Origin: an uncultured Ignavibacterium sp.
GTDB lineage: Bacteria > Bacteroidota > Ignavibacteria > Ignavibacteriales > Ignavibacteriaceae
Length of the DNA: 41,144 nt
Assembly: GCA_937942875.1 (NCBI GenBank)
Contig: CALEBT010000066.1
Location: forward strand, 1-41,144
Reading direction: 5' to 3'
The notes under the pieces are model-generated. The model was not told the DNA's origin. It did not search any database and worked only from the letters and a program-made list of their open reading frames with translations. Shown here piece by piece: positions 1 through 8,178 of this stretch. Both the position numbers and the translations under genes were made by a program. Each line of letters starts with the position of its first letter. The first letter of the stretch is position 1.

Positions 1-60
1 CGATCTGTTTACTTCTGCAGCAAATGATACATTCAATAAACATATAAAAACACAAAGCAA
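1..60 (-). CDS. possible 5' end of an exported protein gene, cut by the window edge
   Basis: Read on the minus strand from a TTG at 60, the last 20 codons before the edge give MLCVFICLLNVSFAAEVNRS. This has the shape of a signal peptide: a hydrophobic core, then a small-residue cleavage site (S-F-A-A). There is no strong Shine-Dalgarno and no ATG. The open frame reaches back only to a TGA just upstream. The frame is too short to name a family and could be chance. Confidence 0.25.
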   Translation of the reverse strand, partial: MLCVFICLLNVSFAAEVNRS

Positions 61-94
61 ACAACCCTGCCTGCGTGTAATTCTTCAGCATTTC

Positions 95-245
95 GGTAAC
101 ACCGGAGTCATATTTTAACCAATAATCTGGTGTTACTATGACTTAATGCACATTAGGTTCGAGTTCATAATTGCTGCATTTGTCTATAATATAAGAAAGT
201 TTATCACTGCAGTAACCCTGCCATGAAGTCAGATAAATTAAAATG
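95..245 (-). pseudogene. possible decayed coding stretch
   Basis: A minus-strand frame here reads like protein on both sides of one in-frame TAA: YIIDKCSNYELEPNVH, stop, VIVTPDYWLKYDSGV. It has no start codon or RBS and I recognise no family. The rest of 245-731 shows no coding frame in either direction. This may be the remnant of an older gene or a chance open frame. Confidence 0.15.
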
Positions 246-497
246 CTAAAGTAACCATCTGAAGAAGTTTGCTTTGGTTTTAATATGTCAAAGGACTAAA
301 AAAACAAATAAAGTTAAAGTGAAAATTCACACTTATTTTTCTGGAAAATCTATTAATTGAATTCTAAATTAAATATTCTAATTTTTCAGAGGTTTCAATT
401 ATAATAAATATGGCCTCGCATAAAGTTTTTTTAGTTTCATATTACCTGTCGAATATTCCCTTTATAAACAGCTCTGCCCCTGAAAATATAGCCAAAA

Positions 498-528
498 TTG
501 TATTTTAGAATAGTTAAAACTACTTTTG
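498..528 (+). promoter_or_regulatory. Bacteroidota-type promoter for the thrS operon
   Basis: TTG at 498-500, a 20-nt spacer, and TACTTTTG at 521-528 match the -33 TTTG / -7 TAnnTTTG consensus. The implied transcription start is near 535. This leaves a leader of about 195 nt before the thrS ATG at 732. Confidence 0.6.
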
Positions 529-534
529 TATTCT

Positions 535-731
535 GAATTTTGATTTTTTAAGCCGTTAATCTTTGACTTACATAAGATGAAGGTTTGAATTCTTTAGAAT
601 TCATTGAAATAGATTTTTAATAGGTGTTTAGAAATTGGTGATTGATATTTTATTATTTCTTTCAATAAAATTAAAAGTTAATGTTTAATTAAATATCCCG
701 CGAAGACGGGAAAATTTTTGTTTATAAGAAA
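535..731 (+). promoter_or_regulatory. long 5' leader of thrS
   Basis: This is the non-coding stretch between the predicted start site and thrS. It holds a perfect palindrome with GAATTC arms (587-592 and 597-602, TTTA loop). It also holds a small hairpin, TCCCG 696-700 / CGGGA 707-711, followed by AAAATTTTT and ending about 12 nt before the ATG. E. coli thrS is autoregulated through leader hairpins. Control by the same means here is inference; no tRNA-Thr anticodon mimic was worked out. Confidence 0.35.
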
Positions 732-2669
732 ATGGAAAAAATTAAAGTAAAATTTCCTGATGGAAATATTAAAGAATTTGAAAAGGGAGTAACAGGCTTC
801 CAAATTGCTGAATCAATTTCAAAAAGATTAGCAGAGGAGGCTTTAGGAATCAGAATAAATGGAGTGATTAAAGAGCTCTATACTCCAATAAATTCAGATT
901 CTGAAATTGAAATTTTAACTTTTGATAGTGAAGAAGGTAAAGAAATTTACTGGCATTCATCATCTCACTTAATGGCTCACGCAATACAGTCTTTTTACCC
1001 GGAAGCAAAATTTGGCGTTGGCCCTGCAATCGAAAATGGTTTTTATTATGACTTTGATATAAATACTCAACTTAGTGAAGAAGACCTTTTGAAAATTGAA
1101 GAAAAAATGATTGAGCTTTCTCAGAAAGCACAGAAGTTTGAGAGAGTTGAATTATCAAAAAATGAAGCGATTGATTTATTCAGAAAGAAAAATGATCCAT
1201 ATAAACTGGAAATACTCAGTGAATTAGATGAAGATTCAGAAATTATAAGTATTTATAATGAGGGCGATTTCACTGATTTATGTACTGGTCCTCATCTTCC
1301 TGATAGTTCAAAAATAAAATATGTAAAACTTCTTTCTGTGTCTGGTTCTTATTGGAGAGGTGATGAAAAGAATAAACAACTGCAAAGAATTTATGGCATA
1401 TCTTTCCCCAAGAAGAAAATGCTTGATGAATATTTGCAGAAACTTGAAGAAGCAAAAAGAAGAGATCATAGAAAACTCGGAAAAGAACTGGAGATTTTTT
1501 TAATCAGTAATGTAATTGGTTCCGGTCTTCCTATTTGGTTGCCTAAAGGTACAATTTTAAGAGAAACATTGGAAAACTACTTAAAGGAAGAACAAAGAAA
1601 ACGTGGTTATCTTCCCGTAATTACTCCTCATATCGGAAATATAAATCTTTACAAAACCAGTGGTCATTATCCTTACTACAAAGACAGTCAATTTCCTGTT
1701 CTTTCCTTAGAAGAAGGAAAAGAAGAATATCTTCTTAAACCTATGAACTGTCCGCATCATTTTCATATATATGCATCAAAACCCAGAAGTTATAAAGATT
1801 TACCAATAAGACTCGCTGAATTCGGGACTGTTTATAGATACGAACAATCCGGTGAATTAAATGGTTTGACCAGAGTAAGATGTTTCTCAGTGGATGATTC
1901 TCATATTTTCGTCAGACAGGATCAATTAAAACAGGAAGTCTGCAACGTTATTGAGCTTATTCAGGTAGTTTTCAATCAGATGGGCTTTAAGGATTTCACT
2001 ACTCAATTATCTTTCAGAGATGATAATCTTGATAAATATGGCGGAGATATTTCTCTTTGGGATAGAGCTCAGGCTGAAATTAAAGAAGCTGCCGATACAA
2101 TGGGTTTGATTTATCATATTGAAGAAGGTGAAGCTGCTTTTTATGGTCCTAAAATAGACTTTATGGTTAAAGATGCTCTTGGTAGGAAATGGCAATTGGG
2201 AACTGTTCAAATTGATTATGTAATGCCTGAGCGATTTAATCTCGAATATATTGGTAGTGATGGTCAAAAGCACAGACCAGTTGTTATTCACCGTGCGCCT
2301 TTTGGCTCATTGGAAAGATTTATTGGTGTTCTGATTGAGCATTATGCCGGTGAATTTCCTCTTTGGCTTGCTCCACTTCAGGTAGTAGTAATTCCGATTT
2401 CTCAAAATTATCTTGATTATGCTCGCGAAATATTTAATTCTCTCAAAGAAAATAATATCAGAGTTGAGCTGGACGATAGAAATGAAAAAATTGGCTATAA
2501 AATAAGAGACTGGGAAACTAAAAAAGTGAAATATATGGCTATAGTCGGAGAGAAAGAAAAATCTTCTTCCACTGTTTCATTACGGCAGCACAAAGAAGGA
2601 GATAAAGGCGCTTTGGGAATATCAGAATTTATTGATAAAATTGCAACCGAAATTAAAAATAAGATTTAA
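732..2669 (+). CDS. thrS: threonyl-tRNA synthetase
   Basis: Cytoplasmic class II enzyme that charges tRNA-Thr. Its 645 residues are full length. Domain order: TGS about 1-62, editing domain about 63-225, catalytic core about 245-530, anticodon-binding domain about 535-645. The editing residues are visible as H75-x3-H79, C184 and H188. Probable zinc ligands in the core are C340 (in MNCPHHFHIY), H391 and H520. The ATG has only a weak purine stretch upstream. It leads the thrS-infC-rpmI-rplT cluster, with infC starting 17 nt after its stop. This order is conserved across many bacteria. Identification is secure; nothing is truncated. Confidence 0.98.
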   Translation: MEKIKVKFPDGNIKEFEKGVTGFQIAESISKRLAEEALGIRINGVIKELYTPINSDSEIEILTFDSEEGKEIYWHSSSHLMAHAIQSFYPEAKFGVGPAIENGFYYDFDINTQLSEEDLLKIEEKMIELSQKAQKFERVELSKNEAIDLFRKKNDPYKLEILSELDEDSEIISIYNEGDFTDLCTGPHLPDSSKIKYVKLLSVSGSYWRGDEKNKQLQRIYGISFPKKKMLDEYLQKLEEAKRRDHRKLGKELEIFLISNVIGSGLPIWLPKGTILRETLENYLKEEQRKRGYLPVITPHIGNINLYKTSGHYPYYKDSQFPVLSLEEGKEEYLLKPMNCPHHFHIYASKPRSYKDLPIRLAEFGTVYRYEQSGELNGLTRVRCFSVDDSHIFVRQDQLKQEVCNVIELIQVVFNQMGFKDFTTQLSFRDDNLDKYGGDISLWDRAQAEIKEAADTMGLIYHIEEGEAAFYGPKIDFMVKDALGRKWQLGTVQIDYVMPERFNLEYIGSDGQKHRPVVIHRAPFGSLERFIGVLIEHYAGEFPLWLAPLQVVVIPISQNYLDYAREIFNSLKENNIRVELDDRNEKIGYKIRDWETKKVKYMAIVGEKEKSSSTVSLRQHKEGDKGALGISEFIDKIATEIKNKI

Positions 2670-2686
2670 CAATTAAGAGGTTAACT

Positions 2687-3229
2687 ATTTCAGAAAAACT
2701 AAATGTTCGTATAAATCAGGAGATTAAAGCATCAAAAGTCAGGGTAATCGATTTTGATGGCACTCAATTGGGGATTTTTTTAGTAAAAGATGCGATAAGA
2801 TTGGCAACAGAACGGCAATTAGACTTGGTTGAAATTGCCCCTCAAGCTGATCCCCCGGTTTGTAAAATAATAGATTTCGGAAAGTTTAAGTACGAACAGC
2901 AAAAAAGAGAAAAAATACAAAGAAAAAATCAGGTTGTTTCTGTTCTTAAGGAAATCAGGCTACATCCGAATACAGATGTTCACGATTTCCAATTTAAAGC
3001 AAAACACGCTGCAAATTTTATTGAAGAAGGAAATAAAGTTAAAGTTTCAGTTTTATTTAAAGGCAGGGAATTAGCATATACCGAACAAGGCGAAGAACTT
3101 ATAAATAGATTTATTGAAACATTATCTGATATTGCAAAAGTTGAAGTCGCTCCTAAAATGGAGGGAAGAAGTATGTCTGCAATATTAATTCCATTATCAA
3201 AAAAAGGTAAAAAACAAAAACAAGGTTAA
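2687..3229 (+). CDS. infC: translation initiation factor IF-3 (AUU start)
   Basis: IF3 binds the 30S subunit and proofreads initiator tRNA and start-codon choice. The conserved IF3 N-terminus lies upstream of any ATG, GTG or TTG. In frame, the sequence reads ATT TCA GAA AAA CTA AAT GTT CGT ATA AAT CAG ([11 protein letters not shown]), the usual IF3 N-terminal pattern. ATT at 2687 has a Shine-Dalgarno AAGAGG at 2675-2680 with 6 nt spacing. The next conventional start, TTG at 2768, would remove 27 residues of the N-domain. From ATT the protein has 180 residues, the E. coli length. In E. coli, AUU lets IF3 repress its own translation; the same is inferred here. Confidence 0.95.
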   Translation: MSEKLNVRINQEIKASKVRVIDFDGTQLGIFLVKDAIRLATERQLDLVEIAPQADPPVCKIIDFGKFKYEQQKREKIQRKNQVVSVLKEIRLHPNTDVHDFQFKAKHAANFIEEGNKVKVSVLFKGRELAYTEQGEELINRFIETLSDIAKVEVAPKMEGRSMSAILIPLSKKGKKQKQG

Positions 3230-3233
3230 ATTT

Positions 3234-3425
3234 ATGCCAAAGATGAAAAGCAACAGAGGTGCTGCAAAGACTTTCAGAAAAACAGCATCAGGTCGGTTCA
3301 AAAGAAAAAAAGCTTATAAAAGTCATATTCTGACTTCTAAAACAAGAAAAAGAAAAAGAAATCTTAGAAAACCAACTCTCGTTTCAAAAGCAGATGAAAA
3401 GAGAGTCAGTATTATGATTCAATAA
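3234..3425 (+). CDS. rpmI: 50S ribosomal protein L35
   Basis: Small basic large-subunit protein of 63 residues with the typical start [17 protein letters not shown] and a run of Lys/Arg ([10 protein letters not shown]) in the middle. It starts 4 nt after the infC stop and is followed 17 nt later by rplT. In E. coli this trio is translationally coupled and repressed by L20. The close spacing is consistent with that, but no pseudoknot was identified. Confidence 0.97.
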   Translation: MPKMKSNRGAAKTFRKTASGRFKRKKAYKSHILTSKTRKRKRNLRKPTLVSKADEKRVSIMIQ

Positions 3426-3442
3426 AAAGAGAGGATTGAGAA

Positions 3443-3790
3443 ATGCCAAGATCAAAAAATAAAGTTGCATCTCACAGAAGACGTAAAAAAATCCTTAAAT
3501 TAGCTAAAGGTTACTGGGGTGCAAGAGGTAATGTTTACACCATTGCCAAAAATTCAGTTGAAAAAGGTTTAGTTCATGCTTACAGAGATAGGAAACTTAA
3601 AAAGAGAGAATTCAGGAGTCTCTGGATAATCCGAATCAATGCTGCTGCAAGACAAAATGGAACAAGTTATTCCAAACTGATGGGCGCTTTGCAGAAAAAA
3701 GGTGTTGAAATAAACAGAAAATTATTAGCTTCTCTGGCTGTTGAAAATCAGCAGGCTTTTGCTGAATTAGTTAAATTTAGTCAGAACTGA
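3443..3790 (+). CDS. rplT: 50S ribosomal protein L20
   Basis: Assembly protein that binds 23S rRNA; in E. coli it also represses rpmI-rplT translation. The 115 residues match the family length, with the basic N-terminal extension ([19 protein letters not shown]) and the conserved globular part containing [21 protein letters not shown] lies about 8 nt before the ATG. It is the last gene before a hairpin terminator at 3797-3845. Confidence 0.98.
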   Translation: MPRSKNKVASHRRRKKILKLAKGYWGARGNVYTIAKNSVEKGLVHAYRDRKLKKREFRSLWIIRINAAARQNGTSYSKLMGALQKKGVEINRKLLASLAVENQQAFAELVKFSQN

Positions 3791-3796
3791 TTTTTA

Positions 3797-3845
3797 CCCT
3801 CAGAAGAATTTGGTTTTTTATCTTTTTCTCTGAGGGGTTTCTTTT
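3797..3845 (+). terminator. hairpin terminator after rplT
   Basis: CCCTCAGA (3797-3804) pairs perfectly with TCTGAGGG (3829-3836) and is followed by GTTTCTTTT. The 24-nt loop is long and U-rich. It separates the IF3/ribosomal block from pheST, so part of transcription may read through. Confidence 0.55.
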
Positions 3846-3881
3846 AAATATTCATATACTTTTAAGCAATTACGTTACAAG

Positions 3882-4892
3882 ATGCAGGAACAACTGAATC
3901 AAATTAAAGCGGAATTTCAGAATGAAATCAGTAATGCTGATTCATCCAAATCTCTTGAACAAATCCGAATAAAATATCTCTCCAGGAACGGAATAGTTAC
4001 ACTACTATTCGATAAACTTAAAGAAGTTCCCAAAGAAAATAAAAGAGAGCTCGGAAAAAGCCTCAATGATTTAAGAGAATTCGTAACTAATCTTTTCGAA
4101 TCCAAAAAAAATGAGATTGAAACTCAGTCATCTGGTTTAACTTCAGAAATAGACCTGACTTTACCTGGAAATACTATCAAACTTGGTTCAAAGCATATAT
4201 TAAACAAGACTTTAGAAGAGATTAAAGATATTTTCAAATCAATGGGTTTTTCTGTTTTTGAAGGTCCCGAACTGGAATCTGATTACTATAATTTTGAAGC
4301 TCTTAACTTTCCGGCAGATCACCCGGCAAGAGATATGCAGGATACTTTTTTTATCAATAAAAAGTTTTTACTTCGTACTCACACTTCGCCTGTACAAATC
4401 AGAGTTATGGAAAAAATGAAACCACCAGTTCGTGCAATTATGCCAGGGAGAGTTTACAGGAACGAAGCTATTAATGCAAGAAGTTACTGTACTTTTCAGC
4501 AAGTTGAAGGGTTGTATGTTGATAAAGATGTAACTTTTGCCGAGTTAAAAGGAACTTTAGTTTCGTTTGCCAAACAATATTATGGAGATAATCTAAAGTA
4601 TCGGTTTCGACCGAGCTTTTTCCCATTTACTGAGCCAAGCGCTGAAATGGACATTACTTGCTTTTTATGTAAAGGCAGTGGATGCAGAGTTTGTAAAAAT
4701 TCCGGTTGGCTTGAAATATTAGGTTGCGGTATGGTTGATCCAAATGTTTTCAATTATGTTAATTATGATTCTGAAGAATATACCGGATATGCTTTCGGAA
4801 TGGGTATTGAAAGAATTGCTCTGTTAAAGTACGGTATAAATGATATCAGAATATTTTTTGAAAATGATATAAGATTTTTAAAGCAGTTTTAG
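3882..4892 (+). CDS. pheS: phenylalanyl-tRNA synthetase alpha subunit
   Basis: Catalytic subunit of the heterotetrameric class II enzyme that charges tRNA-Phe. The 336 residues are the usual length. The N-terminal ~90 residues form the tRNA-binding coiled coil. The catalytic core carries class II motif 2 (GRVYRNEAINARSY), the FFPFTEPSAEMD segment, and motif 3 (GFGMGIERIALL). The Cys-containing stretch CFLCKGSGCRVC before motif 3 is seen in many bacterial PheS. The pheT ATG starts 1 nt after its stop, so the subunits are coupled. Confidence 0.98.
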   Translation: MQEQLNQIKAEFQNEISNADSSKSLEQIRIKYLSRNGIVTLLFDKLKEVPKENKRELGKSLNDLREFVTNLFESKKNEIETQSSGLTSEIDLTLPGNTIKLGSKHILNKTLEEIKDIFKSMGFSVFEGPELESDYYNFEALNFPADHPARDMQDTFFINKKFLLRTHTSPVQIRVMEKMKPPVRAIMPGRVYRNEAINARSYCTFQQVEGLYVDKDVTFAELKGTLVSFAKQYYGDNLKYRFRPSFFPFTEPSAEMDITCFLCKGSGCRVCKNSGWLEILGCGMVDPNVFNYVNYDSEEYTGYAFGMGIERIALLKYGINDIRIFFENDIRFLKQF

Positions 4893-4893
4893 T

Positions 4894-7299
4894 ATGAAAA
4901 TCTCACTTAATTGGATTAAAGATTATATAAATCTCGATGGTATTACAGTTGACGAAATAGTTGATAAGTTAACAATGTCTGGCCTGGAGGTGGAAGATGT
5001 TGTTAATCAAAATGAGATTTATAAAAATTTTATAGTTGCCGAAGTCAAATCAGTTGTAAAACATCCTGATGCTGATAAACTTAGTGTCTGTGAAGTATTT
5101 GATGGTCAGAAAACTCTTCAGGTTGTATGTGGAGCATCTAACGTTGCTGCGAATCAGAAAGTTGTCTTTGCACCTGTGGGCACAATTATCCCTAATGGCA
5201 ACTTCGAAATCAAAAAAACAAAAATTCGTGGAGTAGAGTCCTTTGGAATGATTTGCGCTGAAGATGAGCTGATGTTGAGTGATGATCATTCTGGTATAAT
5301 GGTTCTTGATGAGAATTTGATGCCAGGTAATTTGATTATTGAAGCTCTTGGACTAAACGATGTAATTATTGAAGTAGCAGTTACACCTAATCGTCCTGAT
5401 GCTTTATCACATATTGGAGTTGCAAGAGATTTGTCTGCAATATTTAACAGAGAATTGAAAATTCCTGAAATCAAATTGACTGAAATTGAACAACCTGCTA
5501 AAAAAGTTGCATCTGTTGAAATTATAGATTCAATAAATTGTCCCAGATATTCTGCCAGAGTAATTTTAGATGTAGAGATCAAAGAATCTCCATCTTGGTT
5601 GAAAAACAAAATCAAGTCAATTGGTTTACGTCCAATAAACAATATAGTTGATATAACAAATTTCATTCTTCACGAAATTGGTCAACCTCTTCACGCATTT
5701 GACTTAGACCGTTTAGCTGATAAAAAAATTATTGTCCGTAGTCTCGATTCAAAGATTGAATTCACAACATTGGATTCAAAGAAACGTGAATTGCCTGAAG
5801 GCACTTTAATGATTTGCGATGCAAAAAGAGAAGTCGCTATTGCTGGAATTATGGGCGGTGAAAATACTGAGATAACTGAATCTACGAAGAATATTCTTAT
5901 TGAAAGTGCTTACTTCAATCCATCCGGTATTCGAAAAACATCGAAACTGACTCAATTGCAGACAGATTCATCTTATCGTTTTGAAAGAGGTACTGACCCA
6001 AATATTACAAAATATGCAGCAGAAAGAGCCGCTCAATTGATAGCTGAATTGGCTGGAGGGAGAGTATTAAAGGAAACGATTGATGTATATCCTGAAAAAA
6101 TTATTAGAAAGGAATTGTCTCTTAGATTTAACAGATTAAATAAAATTCTGGGATTTGAAATTGATGATAATAAAACAATCCAGATATTAAAAAATCTTGG
6201 GTTTGAATTAATTGAGCAGACCGATGTTGCTGTTAGAGTCCTTGTGCCGACTAATAGACCGGACATAGAAAGAGAAATTGATTTAATTGAGGAAGTAGCA
6301 AGAATAAATGGTTATGATAATATTCCTGTTGTTCCGAAAATTTCTGTTACACTTGAAAGAAAAGAAGACCATCAGAAATTTGAAGATACAGTCAGAAACA
6401 TTTTGGTCGGTCTTGGATTTAACGAAATGATAAATAACCCGCTCATTTCAGAAAAGGAAGCATCCTTATCAGGTAATCCAATAAAACTTGCTAATCCACA
6501 GAGTATTGAAATGAGTTGTTTGAGAACCTCTCTAATTTCCGGAGCTTTGAATTCTGTAAAAAGAAATTTTAATTTCGGAAATAAAGACTTAATGCTTTTT
6601 GAAATTGGTAATGTATTTAATGCGGTTAATACTACTGAAATCAGAGACTTTGAGGATTTTGTTGAAAATCAGAATTTAGTTTTAGTTCTCACAGGGAAAG
6701 AGCAGTTAAAAAGCTGGAACGCACCTGAAAAGAATTTTGATTTCTATTCATTAAAATCATTTGTAGATGCCTTTTTATCAAAGATTTCACTTGAAAATTT
6801 TATAAATGATTCTTATTATTCAAAAGAGAATGAAATTTTTATTTATTCTTATCAAAAACTATTTGAAAATAAAGTTATCGGTGCTGGTGGTAAAATAAAA
6901 AAACAGATTCTTAATTTATTTGATATTCAAGCTGATGTTTTTCTGTTTGAATTTAATTTAAGTGAAATTAAAAAGATAAACACACCGGCATTAAAGTTCG
7001 TTGAACCATTGAGATATCCCAAAATAATCAGAGATTTTGCTTTCATTTTTGATAAGAAGATAAGTTTTGGTGAAGTTGAAAAATTTATTTTTACACAATC
7101 AGTTAATCTTTTGAAAAAAGTTGATTTATTTGATGTTTTTGAAAGTGAGTCAATTGGATCTAATAACAGAAGTTTAGCTTTCAGACTTGAGTTTTATGAT
7201 GAAAAGAGAACTTTGACCGAAGATGAAGTGGAAAAAGAATTTAACTTTTTAATTGAAAAAATAACATCAAATTTTAATGCTAAACTGAGGTCTTCATAG
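4894..7299 (+). CDS. pheT: phenylalanyl-tRNA synthetase beta subunit
   Basis: Editing and tRNA-recognition partner of PheS. The 801 residues are full length. Domain order: EMAP-like tRNA-binding fold about 40-150, B3/B4 editing module about 215-385, B5 about 405-480, catalytic-like core to about 690, and a ferredoxin-fold anticodon-binding domain at about 705-801 (includes RYPKIIRDFAFIFD). Its TAG stop shares a G with the GTG start of the next gene (TAGTG at 7297-7301), which implies translational coupling to the division-associated genes downstream. Confidence 0.97.
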   Translation: MKISLNWIKDYINLDGITVDEIVDKLTMSGLEVEDVVNQNEIYKNFIVAEVKSVVKHPDADKLSVCEVFDGQKTLQVVCGASNVAANQKVVFAPVGTIIPNGNFEIKKTKIRGVESFGMICAEDELMLSDDHSGIMVLDENLMPGNLIIEALGLNDVIIEVAVTPNRPDALSHIGVARDLSAIFNRELKIPEIKLTEIEQPAKKVASVEIIDSINCPRYSARVILDVEIKESPSWLKNKIKSIGLRPINNIVDITNFILHEIGQPLHAFDLDRLADKKIIVRSLDSKIEFTTLDSKKRELPEGTLMICDAKREVAIAGIMGGENTEITESTKNILIESAYFNPSGIRKTSKLTQLQTDSSYRFERGTDPNITKYAAERAAQLIAELAGGRVLKETIDVYPEKIIRKELSLRFNRLNKILGFEIDDNKTIQILKNLGFELIEQTDVAVRVLVPTNRPDIEREIDLIEEVARINGYDNIPVVPKISVTLERKEDHQKFEDTVRNILVGLGFNEMINNPLISEKEASLSGNPIKLANPQSIEMSCLRTSLISGALNSVKRNFNFGNKDLMLFEIGNVFNAVNTTEIRDFEDFVENQNLVLVLTGKEQLKSWNAPEKNFDFYSLKSFVDAFLSKISLENFINDSYYSKENEIFIYSYQKLFENKVIGAGGKIKKQILNLFDIQADVFLFEFNLSEIKKINTPALKFVEPLRYPKIIRDFAFIFDKKISFGEVEKFIFTQSVNLLKKVDLFDVFESESIGSNNRSLAFRLEFYDEKRTLTEDEVEKEFNFLIEKITSNFNAKLRSS

Positions 7300-7610
7300 T
7301 GTCAGATATATCAAAATACGAAAGCACACTTAATGATTTAACACTGATTGAATCTGAAGTTGCAATATTGGTTGAAAAACTTCGCGTTACTTCTGAATCT
7401 CTCAAAGAGAAAGAAGTTCAGTTGTCAATGCTTAAACAGGAAAATCAGCAGTTAAATAAAAGATTATCTGAGCTTGAATTTGAGTTGGAGAGTGCTAAAC
7501 TCTCTAATCAAAATGAAATGACCGGTTTTGCTCAAAAGCGTGATAATGAAGCTTTAAAGGAAAAAATTAAAAATTTAATATCAAGAATTGATTTTCATTT
7601 AAGTTCTTAG
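7299..7610 (+). CDS. small coiled-coil protein between pheT and zapA
   Basis: This 103-residue cytoplasmic protein is almost entirely predicted coiled coil: heptad-like Leu/Ile/Glu/Lys from about residue 10 to 75 (e.g. SMLKQENQQLNKRLSELE). There is no signal peptide or membrane segment. It begins with GTG overlapping the pheT stop and ends 34 nt before zapA. Position and shape suggest a ZapB-like or ZapA-partner role in cell division. That is inference; no diagnostic motif is visible. Confidence 0.75.
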   Translation: MSDISKYESTLNDLTLIESEVAILVEKLRVTSESLKEKEVQLSMLKQENQQLNKRLSELEFELESAKLSNQNEMTGFAQKRDNEALKEKIKNLISRIDFHLSS

Positions 7611-7644
7611 TAACAACTAGTTAAAGGATGAGTTAAGATACAAA

Positions 7645-7941
7645 ATGACCGAACGAAAGAAGCTGAAAATAAAAATATTTGATAAAGAATATTCTCTGCT
7701 GGTAGAAGATGAAGAGGTTGCGAAAGAATTGGCAATTTATGTTAATAAGGTTTTAGAAGAGACTAAAGAAGAATTGCCCGATCAGCCGAATCAAACTATT
7801 GCAATTATAGCAAGTTTAAATATTGCATATGATTTGTTTATAGAAAAAAATAAGAACAGAGAATTCCTCATTCAATCTTCAGATAAGGTTAAAAGAATCA
7901 AGCTTCTTCTTAAGCAATCGAACGTATCTGAACCATCCTGA
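7645..7941 (+). CDS. zapA: cell division protein ZapA
   Basis: ZapA binds and cross-links FtsZ filaments at the septum. The 98-residue protein has the family's N-terminal strand pattern (KKLKIKIFDKEYSLLVEDEE) and a C-terminal helix with IAIIASLNIAYDLF. The start is ATG with purine-rich sequence upstream (AAAGGATGAG, about 12 nt away). It follows the coiled-coil gene and directly precedes a 6S RNA. The zapA-ssrS neighbourhood is also found in enterobacteria. Confidence 0.9.
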   Translation: MTERKKLKIKIFDKEYSLLVEDEEVAKELAIYVNKVLEETKEELPDQPNQTIAIIASLNIAYDLFIEKNKNREFLIQSSDKVKRIKLLLKQSNVSEPS

Positions 7942-7943
7942 GT

Positions 7944-8148
7944 TTTCCGCACTGCCGTTAAAATAAATGGAAAACTAACAAATAATACCATTAGGGAATG
8001 CGGACTTCGGCGTGTATTACAGGCCTCATTCTGACTGTGTCAGAAATTGTATCCTGCGGGTTACAGCAGTGGAAGTAAAAAGCGTTCGAGAGCATACCCA
8101 CCGTGATCAATAGGGTTTTCCCTATTTATCGCACGGCAGTTGCGGATT
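7944..8148 (+). ncRNA. ssrS: 6S RNA
   Basis: About 200 nt with 6S architecture. The closing stem is TCCGCACTGCCGT (7946-7958) against ACGGCAGTTGCGGA (8133-8146), 13 pairs with one bulge. An internal helix GGG-A-ATGC (7994-8001) pairs with GCAT-A-CCC (8092-8099), leaving an open central bubble between them. The 3' side of the bubble carries a small hairpin, TAGGG TTTT CCCTA (8111-8124), as in known 6S RNAs. The terminal arm includes TTCTGAC TGT GTCAGAA (8029-8045) and the string GGGTTACAG (8058-8066), also present in E. coli 6S. Position next to zapA supports the call. 6S RNA sequesters sigma-A RNA polymerase by mimicking an open promoter. Ends are approximate. No convincing own promoter was seen, so it may be processed from the zapA transcript. 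Confidence 0.85.
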
Positions 8149-8178
8149 TAATAAATTAAATTTAGTGTTGGAGGAATT

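Noticed and set aside
535-731. T-box riboswitch before thrS
   Set aside because: No T-box consensus, no specifier stem and no antiterminator could be found, and the lineage does not normally use them.
5286-5666. 126-codon minus-strand open frame inside pheT
   Set aside because: It lies entirely within a well-conserved domain of PheT and has no RBS or family features; it is a shadow frame.
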